Part shown: positions 51,337 through 60,423 of the stretch, in pieces
Position numbering within the stretch: position 1 is the first letter of the stretch
Layout of the letters: each line of letters starts with the position of its first letter
Origin: Salinarimonas soli
GTDB lineage: Bacteria; Pseudomonadota; Alphaproteobacteria; Rhizobiales; Beijerinckiaceae
Length of the DNA: 64,000 bases
Assembly: GCF_008386575.1 (NCBI RefSeq)
Contig: NZ_VUOA01000034.1
Location: 149,573-213,572 of the forward strand
Reading direction: 5' to 3'
Program-made: the position numbers and the translations under genes
Notes under the pieces: generated by a model
What the model was told of the DNA's origin: nothing
Databases searched by the model: none
The model's input: only the letters and a program-made list of their open reading frames with translations

Positions 51337-52386
51337 ATGCTGCCGAAGAAGATCCTGTTTCTGGCCGTTGCGCCCGCCCAGCTGCTCGACGTCGCTGGGC
51401 CGATCGAGGTCTTCGCCCAGGCCAACCGGCTGCGGACGATGGAAGCTGTCGAGGCGGGGAGGGGGGCGAGCGGCGACGGCCCCTACGAGATCGATCTGCA
51501 CATCCTCGGTTCGCCGGAGGAGCCGAACACGTCGGCGGGACTTCGACTGGCCTCGTCGGTCACCCGGGACGAGCTCGAGGCCGGGTTCCCGGTGGACACG
51601 CTCGTGGTCGCCGGCGGCGAGGGCGCGCGGCGGGATGTGGGCGGCTCCCCCGCGTCCCCCCTGATCCGGGAGCTCGCCGAGGGGGCCCGCCGGGTCGTCG
51701 GGATCTGCACCGGCGCCTTCCTTCTCGCCGAGGCGGGGCTGCTCGGGGGCCGGCGCGTCTCGACCCATTGGCGCTGGTGCGCGGAGCTCGCCCGCCGGTA
51801 CCCCGATCTGCGGGTCGATCCGGAGCCGATCTATATCCGCGACGGCGCCGTCTGGACCTCGGCCGGCATCGCGGCCGGGATCGATCTCGCCCTCGGGCTC
51901 GTCGAGGACGACCACGGGCACCCGCTCGCCCTGGCGATCGCCCGCGAGCTCGTCATGTTTCTCAGGCGGCCGGGTGGCCAGCGGCAGTTCAGCACCCTGC
52001 TGAGCGCCCAGACCAGCACCTCCGCGCGCCTCACCGACGTGCTCGCCTGGGTCGCCGACAATCTCAGCGAGCCGATCTCCGTCGAGCGGCTTGCAGAGCG
52101 CGTCCACCTCAGCCCCCGGCAATTCGCCCGCTCCTTCCGGGCGGAAACCGGACAGACCCCGGGACGTGCCGTCGAGGCGATCCGGGTGGAGGCGGCCCGC
52201 CGCCTCCTGGAGCGCGGCACCGAGGCGCTCTCGGTCGTGACCGCCTCCTGCGGCTTCGGGACCGAGGAGACCCTCAGGCGCGCCTTCCTCAGGCACGTCG
52301 GCGTGCCCCCGGCCCAGTACCGCGACCGCTTCCATGGCGACAGGCGCCGCCGGTCGACGAATGACCTCAGAGGAGATCACCCATGA
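51337..52386 (+). CDS. GlxA-type regulator: DJ-1/PfpI domain fused to AraC HTH
   Basis: 349 aa from ATG 51337 (GGAGGG 8 bases upstream). The first 200 residues form a DJ-1/PfpI domain (ILFLAVAPAQLLDVAGPIEV, VDTLVVAGGEGARRDV, VVGICTGAFLLAEAGLLGGR with the nucleophile-elbow Cys, and VSTHWRWCAELARRYPDLRV), used as ligand sensor in this group. The C-terminal AraC HTH has EPISVERLAERVHLSPRQFA, RSFRAETGQTPGRAVEAIRV and VVTASCGFGTEETLRRAFLR. The stop overlaps the start of an isocyanide-hydratase-like gene by ATGA, so this regulator is translationally coupled to a paralogue of its own sensor domain. Confidence 0.9.
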   Translation: MLPKKILFLAVAPAQLLDVAGPIEVFAQANRLRTMEAVEAGRGASGDGPYEIDLHILGSPEEPNTSAGLRLASSVTRDELEAGFPVDTLVVAGGEGARRDVGGSPASPLIRELAEGARRVVGICTGAFLLAEAGLLGGRRVSTHWRWCAELARRYPDLRVDPEPIYIRDGAVWTSAGIAAGIDLALGLVEDDHGHPLALAIARELVMFLRRPGGQRQFSTLLSAQTSTSARLTDVLAWVADNLSEPISVERLAERVHLSPRQFARSFRAETGQTPGRAVEAIRVEAARRLLERGTEALSVVTASCGFGTEETLRRAFLRHVGVPPAQYRDRFHGDRRRRSTNDLRGDHP

Positions 52387-53105
52387 TCCCGAGCGAACGA
52401 CACCTCCAGATCGGGTCCCTGCTGTTCGAAGGCCTCGACCAGATCGACCTGGCCGGCCCCTTCGAGGTTCTAGCCCGCGTCCCGAACGCCACGTACCGCG
52501 TTTTCAGCCCGGGAGGGCAGCCCGTCAGGGACATTTACGGGCTGCGCCTCGCGCCCGATGGCGCCCTCGAGGAGGCGCCGCCCTTGGACGTCGTCCACAT
52601 CCCCGGCGGCTAGGGCCAGGAGGCCCTGATGGAGGACGAGGCGGTCCTTTCCTGGGTGCGCGCCCAAGCCTCGTCGGCGCTCTGCGTGTTCTCCGTCTGC
52701 ACGGGCGCCCTGATCTGTGGGGCCGCCGGGCTCCTCGTCGGGCGACGGGCGACGACCCATTGGACGGCCCTCCACCTCCTGCACCACTTCGGGGCGACCC
52801 CGGTCGACGAGCGGGTGGTGGAGGACGGCAACGTGGTCTTCGCGGCGGGCGTCACCGCGGGGATCGACGGCGCCCTCCGGGTGGCGGCGAGGCTGCGCGG
52901 CGACGAGGCCGCGCAAACGATTCAGCTCGCCATGCAGTACGCGCCCGAACCCCCGTTCGACGCCGGCACGCCGGACCGTGCGCCTCCGGTCATCGTAGCC
53001 CGGGCCCGCGAGTCCGCGGCGGAGATCACGCGCCGGCGCAGGGCAACGGCGTTGCAATTTGAACGACGGCTGCGTGAGGAGCGCCCCCTGCACCCGATGG
53101 GCTGA
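52383..53105 (+). pseudogene. DJ-1/PfpI-family (isocyanide hydratase-like) gene with an in-frame amber stop
   Basis: ATG 52383 begins MIPSERHLQIGSLLFEGLDQ and DLAGPFEVLARVP, typical of cyclohexyl-isocyanide hydratase-type DJ-1 proteins. At 52611-52613 the frame meets TAG exactly in the glycine turn: HIPGG-stop-GQEALMEDE. Beyond it the same frame continues without interruption for 163 codons with VFSVCTGALICGAAGLLVGR (catalytic Cys), ATTHWTALHLLHHFGATPVD and VVFAAGVTAGIDGALRVAAR, ending at 53105. Family members have Thr, Phe or Trp in the stop position, so a single base change explains the lesion. The rest is fully conserved, so the mutation is recent, suppressed, or a sequencing error. Coupled by ATGA to the GlxA-type regulator. 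Confidence 0.8.
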
Positions 53106-53194
53106 CACCCTCGCCGTCTCGTCCGCGCCGCCTTCACCGCCCGCATGGCCTCCCCGGCCGGCGGATCGCAACCGACAAGACCGGATGAATCACT

Positions 53195-53746
53195 ATGACC
53201 CACTTTCCCATCCACTCCATGAGCACCGCCCCCGAGGCGTCCCGCGAGGCCCTGGAGGTCCTGGCTGCCACCTTCGGACTCATCCCGAACATAGCCGGCG
53301 CGATGGCGACGTCGCCCGTGCTGATCAACTGCCTCGTCTCCGTCTTCGGCAAGGTGCACGGAGGCAGCCTCTCCGAGCCGGAGATCCAGGTTCTCCTCTT
53401 GACGAACGCTGTGACCAACAGGAGCGAGTGGGCGTCCGCCTTCCATTCGGCTCTGGCGCTCCAGCAGGGAATTTCCGCCGCGGACGTGGACGCCATCCGT
53501 TCGCGTAGCCTGCCCGGAGACCCCCGCCTCGCTGCCCTGTCCGCGCTGACGCGAGCCCTGATCGAGCGGCGGGGCAAGCTCGGCAAAGAGGACGTGGACG
53601 CGTTCCTCGCCCCGGGCTTCGCCCCGCACCATCTCTTGGAGGTTATCGCCGTCAGCGCGGCATCGACCATCACGAACTACACCGCGAACGTTACGACGCC
53701 GCAGCTCGAGACCGCATTCGCGGAGCATGCCTGGCGCGCCGCTTGA
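53195..53746 (+). CDS. carboxymuconolactone decarboxylase-like (AhpD fold) protein without the redox cysteines
   Basis: 183 aa all-helical AhpD/CMD-fold protein. FGLIPNIAGAMATSPVLINC is the N-terminal family string, and LSEPEIQVLLLTNAVTNRSE followed by WASAFHSALALQQGI aligns with the CxxC-x-x-H segment (typically CAYCVAAHT); here the positions of the two cysteines are Ser/Glu-Trp-Ala and only the His remains. ALTRALIERRGKLGKEDVDA continues the family pattern. A peroxidase-type CxxC reaction is therefore unlikely. It stands alone downstream of the broken DJ-1 gene and converges with the LysR gene at 53770. Confidence 0.78.
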   Translation: MTHFPIHSMSTAPEASREALEVLAATFGLIPNIAGAMATSPVLINCLVSVFGKVHGGSLSEPEIQVLLLTNAVTNRSEWASAFHSALALQQGISAADVDAIRSRSLPGDPRLAALSALTRALIERRGKLGKEDVDAFLAPGFAPHHLLEVIAVSAASTITNYTANVTTPQLETAFAEHAWRAA

Positions 53747-53769
53747 AAGGTCATCGGTCGGCGGAGCGC

Positions 53770-54669
53770 TCAAGCGTGGATGGTCTTCACGAAGTCCACG
53801 AAGGCCCGCAGCGGCGCCGGGACGAGGCGCCGCCCCGGATAATAGAGGAACGGGCCGGGGAAGGGCTGCCACCAGGGCTCGAGCACCGGTTCCAGCGCGC
53901 CGCCGTCGAGATGCGGCGCCAGGAAACCCTCGAAGGTGTAGACGATCCCGGTGCCCGCGAGGGCGGCCGCAACCGCGAGGTCGATCCCGCCCCCGATCGC
54001 GACGACCAGGGGCCCCGTCGGGTCGACGCGTACGATCTCACCGGCGCGCTCGAACTCCCAGGGACCTACGCCCTGGCCGGAGCGGGTCGCCAGGCAGGCA
54101 TGGCCGAGCAGGTCGCGGGGGTGCTCCGGCCGCCCGCGGCGGTCGAGATAGGCGCGGGCGGCGGCTGCCGCGAAGCGTTGGACCCGCGGGCCGATCGGCA
54201 CCGCGATCATGTCCTGCTCCAGGCGCTCGTCGTAGCGGATCCCCGCGTCGAAGCCCGCGGCCAGCACGTCCAGCACGGCGCTGTCCGCCGTCACCTCGAG
54301 CCGGATCTCCGGGTAGGCCGCCAGGAAGAGCGGGACGATCCCGGGGAGGATGAGCCGGGCCGCGCTGACCGGCACGTTGAGCTTGAGGGTGCCCGCGGGG
54401 CGGTCGCGGAAGCGGTTCACCCCGTCCAGCGCCGCCTCGACCTCGCGAAGGGCCGGCTCCAGACGGGCGATGAGATCGCGCCCCGCCTCGGTCGGCACGA
54501 CGCTGCGCGTGGTGCGGTGGAGAAGGCGCACGCCCAGAGCCTCCTCGAGCCGCCGGACCGCCTGGCTCAAGCCGGACGCGCTTGCGTCCGTCGCGCGGGC
54601 GGCCTCGCGAAAGCCCCCGGCCCGTGCCACCGAGAGGAAAGCCGTGACGTCCCCGAGGTCCGCCTTCAC
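53770..54669 (-). CDS. LysR-family transcriptional regulator
   Basis: 299 aa with an intact winged HTH (DVTAFLSVARAGGFREAARA, DASASGLSQAVRRLEEALGV, RLLHRTTRSVVPTEAG) and LysR effector domain (LKLNVPVSAARLILPGIVPL, GFDAGIRYDERLEQDMIAVP, VGPWEFERAGEIVRVDPTGP). It resembles the broken LysR at 47222-48123 across its whole length. It is divergent from the aldo/keto reductase gene at 54762, 92 bases away, which it probably controls. Confidence 0.92.
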   Translation of the reverse strand: MKADLGDVTAFLSVARAGGFREAARATDASASGLSQAVRRLEEALGVRLLHRTTRSVVPTEAGRDLIARLEPALREVEAALDGVNRFRDRPAGTLKLNVPVSAARLILPGIVPLFLAAYPEIRLEVTADSAVLDVLAAGFDAGIRYDERLEQDMIAVPIGPRVQRFAAAAARAYLDRRGRPEHPRDLLGHACLATRSGQGVGPWEFERAGEIVRVDPTGPLVVAIGGGIDLAVAAALAGTGIVYTFEGFLAPHLDGGALEPVLEPWWQPFPGPFLYYPGRRLVPAPLRAFVDFVKTIHA

Positions 54670-54761
54670 TGTTCGCCTCCGCGCACGGGTCGTGCCGATT
54701 GCAGCAGCTTATCGCACGGGTGAGCCCGCACCAGATGGAAATCCGTTACAGGAGAAGTCTC

Positions 54762-55649
54762 ATGTCCATCATCGAGAAGTCAGGCACCTACGCGCTCGGA
54801 GACCGCACCGTCCGGAGGCTCGGCTACGGCGCGATGCAGCTCGCCGGGCCTGGGGTGTTCGGGCCGCCCAAGGACCCGGCCGCGGCGGTCGCCGTGCTCC
54901 GGGAGGCGGTGGCGCTCGGCGTGAACCACATCGACACCAGCGACTTCTACGGCCCCCACGTCACCAACCGGCTGATCCGGGAGGCCCTTCACCCCTACCC
55001 GGACGACCTCGTGATCGTCACAAAGGTCGGAGCCCGGCGGGGGTCCGACGGGTCGTGGCTCCCTGCCTCCTCCCCCGAGGAGCTGAGGAGCGCGGTCCAC
55101 GACAACCTGCGCAATCTCGGGCTCGACGTCCTGCCGGTCGTGAATCTCCGGTTCATGTTCGATCCGCACGGGCCTGCCGAGGGCTCGATCGAGGCGCCGC
55201 TCGCGGCGCTCGCCGCCCTTCGGGAGGAGGGGCTCGTGCGGCATGTCGGGATCAGCAACGCCACCGTCCGCCAGGTCGTGCAGGCCATCGACATCTGCCC
55301 CATCGCCTGCGTCCAGAACCACTACAACGTCGTGCATCGGCACGACGACGGGCTCATCGGCTCGCTCGCCCGCCAGGGCATTCCCTACGTCACGTATTTT
55401 CCCCTCGGCGGGTTCAATCCGATCCAGTCCGCCGCGCTCTCGGCGGCGGCGGAGCGGTTGGGCGTCGCGCCCGTGCAGGTCGCTCTCGCATGGCTTCTGC
55501 AGCGTTCGCCCAACATCCTGGTGATCCCGGGAACGTCGTCGGTGGCTCACCTGAACCAGAACGTCGCCGCGGCCGCCCTCGTGCTGCCGGACGACGTGCT
55601 CGCGGAGCTGGACGGCTTGAGCGGCCCGCATCCCGAGCGGAATGGATAG
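54762..55649 (+). CDS. aldo/keto reductase
   Basis: 295 aa from ATG 54762 with AGGAGAAG about 6 bases upstream. TIM-barrel NADPH oxidoreductase with catalytic tetrad residues seen: Asp and Tyr in GVNHIDTSDFYGPHVTNRLI, Lys in DLVIVTKVGARRG; the catalytic His of the tetrad is in a VVNLRFMF-type position and is not evident (the usual LxxH is L-R-F). The C-terminal NADP-binding string is ILVIPGTSSVAHLNQNVAAA. Divergent from the LysR gene. A 3' fragment of a close paralogue lies at 49104-49260. Confidence 0.88.
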   Translation: MSIIEKSGTYALGDRTVRRLGYGAMQLAGPGVFGPPKDPAAAVAVLREAVALGVNHIDTSDFYGPHVTNRLIREALHPYPDDLVIVTKVGARRGSDGSWLPASSPEELRSAVHDNLRNLGLDVLPVVNLRFMFDPHGPAEGSIEAPLAALAALREEGLVRHVGISNATVRQVVQAIDICPIACVQNHYNVVHRHDDGLIGSLARQGIPYVTYFPLGGFNPIQSAALSAAAERLGVAPVQVALAWLLQRSPNILVIPGTSSVAHLNQNVAAAALVLPDDVLAELDGLSGPHPERNG

Positions 55650-55726
55650 GCGTGGACGGAGGCGGGGATTGGACCGTGGTGATTGAGGCGCCTTCGGCCC
55701 TCGCTCCGCCGGCCGCAACCGGGACC

Positions 55727-56320
55727 TCAATCGCCCCCCTGGCGTCCGCGGCAGAGCCCGTCGACGAAGACGTCGACGAGGCGCAGCACGCTCGTCTGCC
55801 AGCCCGGCTTGTCGTGCAGGTAGCACATGCCGATGAGCGCCCGCAGGACGTCTTCCGGCCCGATGTCGGATCGGATCTCCCCCGCCTGCGCGGCGCGTTC
55901 GAGAAGGCCGCCCACGGCCTCCGTCAGCCGCTCGAAGGACAGGGCGGTGAGGTCGGACCGCTTGTCGACAGCCAGAGCCAGCGCCGCGACCATGCCCTTC
56001 TTCGTCGCGACGAACTCCACGTTCGCCCGCAGCCAGCGCCGCAGCGCCTCGCAGGGCTCGGCATCGACCTTCAGCTGGTCGGCGAGATCCGCGAGCTGCT
56101 GCACCTCGCGCCGGTACACCGCCTCGAACAGGGCCTCACGGGTGGGGAAATGGCGATAGAGCGTGCCGATCCCGACGCCCGCCTCCCGGGCCACGGCCTC
56201 GAGACTCGCGTCGGGTCCGCCGGCGCTGAACACCGCCTTGGCGGCCTCCAGGATGCGCTCGCGGTTCCGCAGGGCATCCGCCCGCGGCCGCCTTGCCGAT
56301 TTGCCCTTGTCCTCGTCCAT
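55727..56320 (-). CDS. TetR-family transcriptional regulator
   Basis: 197 aa from ATG 56320 (GGAAAAG upstream). N-terminal HTH: RERILEAAKAVFSAGGPDAS, LEAVAREAGVGIGTLYRHFP, TREALFEAVYRREV. The C-terminal part is an SBP/TetR_C ligand domain. The gene diverges from the molybdenum dehydrogenase operon, with 192 bases between the starts, and is the obvious candidate repressor of that operon. It is convergent with the aldo/keto reductase. Confidence 0.9.
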   Translation of the reverse strand: MDEDKGKSARRPRADALRNRERILEAAKAVFSAGGPDASLEAVAREAGVGIGTLYRHFPTREALFEAVYRREVQQLADLADQLKVDAEPCEALRRWLRANVEFVATKKGMVAALALAVDKRSDLTALSFERLTEAVGGLLERAAQAGEIRSDIGPEDVLRALIGMCYLHDKPGWQTSVLRLVDVFVDGLCRGRQGGD

Positions 56321-56512
56321 CGGACTTTTCCGAAACCGGGCTCTTGAAAAGCGGAGGCATCCTCCGCATAATTGCCGAAGCGGGCAAGCGGCCGGCCGTC
56401 GAGGCCGGCGACACCCCTCCCGCGAAGTACCATGCGTTCGACACGTCGTCACCGGGGCCGGATCCCGTCCGAGCCCGCCGTGCCGACGACGGCTCTCTCA
56501 ATGGAGCGCAGC

Positions 56513-57007
56513 ATGCCATTGTCCATTACGCTCACCATCAACGGCGAGCCGAGGCGCATCGACCTCGACGACCCGCGGGTCACCCTCCTCGACCTCCTGC
56601 GCGAGCGCCTCGACCTCACCGGCACCAAGAAGGGCTGCGACCGCGGCCAGTGCGGCGCCTGCACGATCCTCGTCGACGGGCGGCGGATCAATTCCTGCCT
56701 CGCGCTCGCCATAAGCCACGACGGCGCCGAGATCCTCACCATCGAGGGGCTGGCGCGCGGCGACGCCCTTCACCCCGTCCAGCAGGCCTTCATCGCCCAT
56801 GACGCCCTCCAGTGCGGCTATTGCACCCCGGGGCAGATCATGAGCGCCGTGGGCCTGATCGGGGAGGGGCAGGCCGGCGACGATCCCGAGCGCGTGCGGG
56901 AGGGCATGAGCGGGAATCTGTGCCGCTGCGGTGCCTATGCGGGCATCACCGAGGCGGTGATCGAGGCGCAGCGCGCCCTCACCTCCGACGCGGAGAAGGC
57001 TGCATGA
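56513..57007 (+). CDS. molybdenum dehydrogenase [2Fe-2S] subunit (aldehyde/xanthine oxidase family, PaoA/YagT-like)
   Basis: 164 aa; ATG 56513 with GGAG 6 bases upstream. Two [2Fe-2S] clusters: plant-type ferredoxin motif Cys42, Cys47, Cys50, Cys62 ([16 protein letters not shown] and NSC), and the helical cluster Cys101, Cys104, Cys137, Cys139 ([11 protein letters not shown] and NLCRCGAY). In E. coli the PaoA homologue carries a Tat signal; here no signal is present, so the enzyme is probably cytoplasmic. First gene of a three-gene operon, ATGA-coupled to the FAD subunit. Confidence 0.93.
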   Translation: MPLSITLTINGEPRRIDLDDPRVTLLDLLRERLDLTGTKKGCDRGQCGACTILVDGRRINSCLALAISHDGAEILTIEGLARGDALHPVQQAFIAHDALQCGYCTPGQIMSAVGLIGEGQAGDDPERVREGMSGNLCRCGAYAGITEAVIEAQRALTSDAEKAA

Positions 57008-58056
57008 ACCGGTTCGATTACGTCAGGCCCTCGAGCGTGAGCGAGGCCGTCGCGGCGGGGGCCGAGCCCGGCTCAGCCTTCCTCGCCGCCGGCACGAACC
57101 TGCTTGACCTCATGAAGGGCGGCATCGCCCGCCCGACCCGCCTCGTCGACGTTGGCCGGATCCCCGGCCTCGACGCGATCGAGACCCTGCCCGACGGGGG
57201 CGTGCGGATCGGCGCCCTCGTGCGCAACGCGGACCTCGCCTACCACCAAGAGTTCGCCCGCCGCTTTCCCATGGTGGCGGAGGCGCTGCTCTCGGGGGCG
57301 TCGGCGCAGCTGCGTAACGCCGCGACGACCGGGGGCAACCTCCTCCAGCGCACCCGCTGCCCCTACTTCTACGACACGGCGAGCGCCTGCAACAAACGCG
57401 AGCCCGGTGCCGGCTGCGACGCGCTTGCGGGCGAGAATCGCCAGCACGCGGTGCTCGGCTGGAGCGAAGCCTGCATCGCGACGAACCCGTCCGACTTCGC
57501 GGTCCCGCTCGCCGCGCTCGATGCCGTCGTCGAGATCGAGGGGCGCGGGGGCCGGCGCGAGGTGCCGCTCACCGACTTCCACCGCCTGCCCGGGGACACG
57601 CCGCAGATCGAGACCGTGCTCGCCCCGGGAGAGCTGATCGTCGCGGTGCGCTTGAGCGCTGACGCTGCGGCCTTCGCAGGCCACGCGCGCTACCTCAAGG
57701 TCCGCGAGCGCACCTCCTACGCCTTCGCCGTCGTCTCCGCCGCGGCCGCCCTTCGGATCGCGGACGGGCGGATCGAGGCCGCGCGCCTGGCGCTCGGCGG
57801 CGTCGCCCTCAAGCCTTGGCGCGCCCGCGAGGCCGAGGCGGCGCTGGCCGGGGCCTCGCCTGGCTTCGAAAGCTTCCAGGAAGCCGCGGCGCTCGCCCTC
57901 GCCGAGGCGCGCCCGTCCGGCGACAACGCCTACAAGATCGAGCTTGCCCGCCGCGTGATCGCCCGCGCCCTGACGCTTGCCGCCGCCGGCACGCCCGAGC
58001 GGCTGCCCGCCCTTCCCGGCTCCCCCTTCGCCTCCGGAGGCTCCCTCCATGACTGA
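57004..58056 (+). CDS. molybdenum dehydrogenase FAD-binding subunit (PaoB/YagS-like)
   Basis: 350 aa, start ATG 57004 overlapping the preceding stop (ATGA). FAD-binding strings [15 protein letters not shown] and [20 protein letters not shown] are typical; the insertion [20 protein letters not shown] followed by CDA matches the segment that binds an additional [4Fe-4S] cluster in PaoB-type subunits. [20 protein letters not shown] and the C-terminal CO_deh_flav_C part complete the domain. Passes electrons from the FeS subunit to FAD. It overlaps the Mo-subunit start by 8 bases. Confidence 0.93.
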   Translation: MNRFDYVRPSSVSEAVAAGAEPGSAFLAAGTNLLDLMKGGIARPTRLVDVGRIPGLDAIETLPDGGVRIGALVRNADLAYHQEFARRFPMVAEALLSGASAQLRNAATTGGNLLQRTRCPYFYDTASACNKREPGAGCDALAGENRQHAVLGWSEACIATNPSDFAVPLAALDAVVEIEGRGGRREVPLTDFHRLPGDTPQIETVLAPGELIVAVRLSADAAAFAGHARYLKVRERTSYAFAVVSAAAALRIADGRIEAARLALGGVALKPWRAREAEAALAGASPGFESFQEAAALALAEARPSGDNAYKIELARRVIARALTLAAAGTPERLPALPGSPFASGGSLHD

Positions 58057-60304
58057 TCCCATGCCTGGCCTGACCGGGCCTCGTGCCCGCCACGGCTCCA
58101 CCCTCGGCCAGCCTCTGACCCGTCGCGACGGCGTCCTCAAGGTCACGGGCGCCGCCCGTTACGCCGCCGACAACCACCCGCCGGGCATGCTCTATGCCGT
58201 CCTCGCGGTTAGCCGCGTGGCGCGCGGCCGCGTGACATTCCTCGACGTCGAGGCCGCGCGTGCGGTCCCCGGCGTCGTCGAGGTGATGACCCATGCCAAC
58301 GCCCCGAGGCTCGCCACTGACCCGGACGAGAAGACGAACCCCTTCGCCTTCCGGCTCAACGTGCTGCAATCCGACCGCGTCCGCTTCCCGAACCAGCCCA
58401 TCGCGGTCGTCATCGCCGAGACCCTGGAGGCCGCGACCGAGGGCGCCGAGCGGCTCGCGCCGCGCTTCGACGAGGAGCCGGCCCGTGCGGCCCTCGACGA
58501 CGGGGAGGTCTTCACGCCCGCGGTCGTGGGAGCGGGAAGCCCGGCGGACGTCGCGCACGGCGAGGTCGAGGCGGGCCTTGGGGCGGCATCGCACCGGGTC
58601 GAGGCGACCTACGACACCCCCGCGCAGTATCACAACACGATGGAGACCCATGCCGTCGTGGCGGCCTGGGACGGCAACCGGCTCTCCCTCGACCTGCCGA
58701 GCCAGGCGCTCGCCATGACGCAGATGCGGCTCGGGCAGCTCCTCGGGATCATGCCCGGCGACATCCACATCCGCAGCCCCTTCCTCGGGGGCGGGTTCGG
58801 CTCGAAGGCGGGCGTGTCTGGGCCGCAGCTTCTGGGCATCATGGCGGCGCGCCTCCTCGGCCGTCCCGTGAAGCTCGTGCTGAGCCGCGAGCAGGCCTTC
58901 GGCCCCGTGGGTCACCGCGCGCCGACCCGCCAGACCCTGCGGCTCGGGGCGGACGGCGAGGGGCGCCTGACCGCCCTGCACCACCACACCCGCACGGCCA
59001 CGAGCAGCTTCGACGACTTCTACGAGGCGGCGTCGGGCGCCTCGCATTCCCTCTACGCCTCGCCTGCGATCCGCACCTCGCACGATGCCGTGCGCCTCGA
59101 CACGGGTACGCCGACCTTCATGCGTGCGCCCGGCGAGGCGCCGGGGTCGCTGGCGCTGGAATGCGCCATGGACGAGATGGCCGAGGCTTGCGGCATGGAT
59201 CCGCTGGCGTTCCGCCTGGCGAACTACGCCGAGGTGGAGCCGATGACGGGCCGGCCGTTCTCGTCCAAGGCCCTGCGCGAGTGCTACGAGCAGGGGGCGG
59301 CTCGCTTCGGCTGGGCCGGGCGTCCGCTTGCCCCGCGCCAGATGCGCGACGAGGCGGGCCTCCTGGTCGGCTGGGGCATGGGCACCGCGACCTTCCCGGC
59401 GCTCATGTTCCAGGGCCAGGCGCGTGCCGTGATCCGCGCCGATGGGACGGGGCTCATGGAGACCGGTGCCCACGACATGGGCCAGGGCGCCTGGACGGCC
59501 CTGGCGCAGGTCGCGGCGGACGGGCTCGGCCTTCCCATCGACGCCGTGGAGTTCCGGGCCGGCTCGTCCGACCTGCCTGATGCGGGCATCGCGGGCGGCT
59601 CGGCCCACATGGCGACCGCCGGCATGGCGGTCCACGAGGCCGCCGCGGCCGCCATCGCGCGGCTTGCCGACCTCGCGACCGGGGACGAGCGCTCGCCGCT
59701 GTTCGGGGCCGGCAATGCCGGGGTCGTGGCGCGGGACGGCCGCCTCGTGCGCCGCGACGACGAGAGCCGCCACGAGTCCTACGCCGACATCCTGGCCCGC
59801 GCCGGGGTCGCCGAGATCGAGGGCCGGGGACGGGCCGCCCGCGATCCGGCGGCGGGGGCGGACTACGCCATGCACGCCCATGGAGCGGTGTTCGCGGAGG
59901 TGAAGGTCGATCCGGAGCTGGGCCAGATCCGGGCGACGCGGCTCGTCGGCGCCTTCGCGGTGGGACGCGTGATCAACCCGCGCCTCGTGCAAAGCCAGCT
60001 CTATGGCGGCATGATCTGGGGGCTGTCCTTCGCGCTCCACGAGAAGGCCGTGGTGGACCGGCGCTCGGGGCGGGTCATGAACGCGAACTTGGGCGAGTAC
60101 CACGTGCCCGTGAACGCCGACGTTCCCCCGATGGAGGCGATCCTCGTCGAGGAGCACGATCCGTACGTGAACGCCCTCGGGATCAAGGGCGTGGGCGAGA
60201 TCGGCATCACGGGCTCGGCCGGCGCGATCGCCAACGCCGTCCGGCACGCGACCGGGACCCGGGTCCGGAGCTTCCCGATCGGCCTCGCGGACCTTCTCGC
60301 CTGA
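58049..60304 (+). CDS. molybdenum dehydrogenase catalytic subunit (aldehyde oxidoreductase, PaoC/YagR-like)
   Basis: 751 aa from ATG 58049. The molybdopterin-binding features include [60 protein letters not shown] and the C-terminal [14 protein letters not shown] with the catalytic Glu717 that activates the water ligand. The family oxidises aldehydes, xanthine or N-heterocycles (isoquinoline, nicotinate) by hydroxylation. The PaoB-like FeS insertion of the neighbour favours an aldehyde oxidoreductase. No maturation gene (XdhC/PaoD) lies in the operon, so it must be supplied elsewhere. The divergent TetR gene probably controls it. Confidence 0.92.
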   Translation: MTDPMPGLTGPRARHGSTLGQPLTRRDGVLKVTGAARYAADNHPPGMLYAVLAVSRVARGRVTFLDVEAARAVPGVVEVMTHANAPRLATDPDEKTNPFAFRLNVLQSDRVRFPNQPIAVVIAETLEAATEGAERLAPRFDEEPARAALDDGEVFTPAVVGAGSPADVAHGEVEAGLGAASHRVEATYDTPAQYHNTMETHAVVAAWDGNRLSLDLPSQALAMTQMRLGQLLGIMPGDIHIRSPFLGGGFGSKAGVSGPQLLGIMAARLLGRPVKLVLSREQAFGPVGHRAPTRQTLRLGADGEGRLTALHHHTRTATSSFDDFYEAASGASHSLYASPAIRTSHDAVRLDTGTPTFMRAPGEAPGSLALECAMDEMAEACGMDPLAFRLANYAEVEPMTGRPFSSKALRECYEQGAARFGWAGRPLAPRQMRDEAGLLVGWGMGTATFPALMFQGQARAVIRADGTGLMETGAHDMGQGAWTALAQVAADGLGLPIDAVEFRAGSSDLPDAGIAGGSAHMATAGMAVHEAAAAAIARLADLATGDERSPLFGAGNAGVVARDGRLVRRDDESRHESYADILARAGVAEIEGRGRAARDPAAGADYAMHAHGAVFAEVKVDPELGQIRATRLVGAFAVGRVINPRLVQSQLYGGMIWGLSFALHEKAVVDRRSGRVMNANLGEYHVPVNADVPPMEAILVEEHDPYVNALGIKGVGEIGITGSAGAIANAVRHATGTRVRSFPIGLADLLA

Positions 60305-60423
60305 TTGGCTGCCTGGCGCTCTACAGGGGGGCGCTCCCGCGACGAACCTCGTCCGCCCTAGCCCCTTAGCCCGGGCACGGTCCTTGCAAGCACACCGCCA
60401 GGACAGCACGGCCCGCGGGAGCG

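Noticed and set aside
57809-60409. Minus-strand open frame of 866 codons opposite the molybdenum dehydrogenase genes
   Set aside because: Shadow of the real plus-strand genes, which carry all cofactor motifs; composition is biased and no ribosome site is present.
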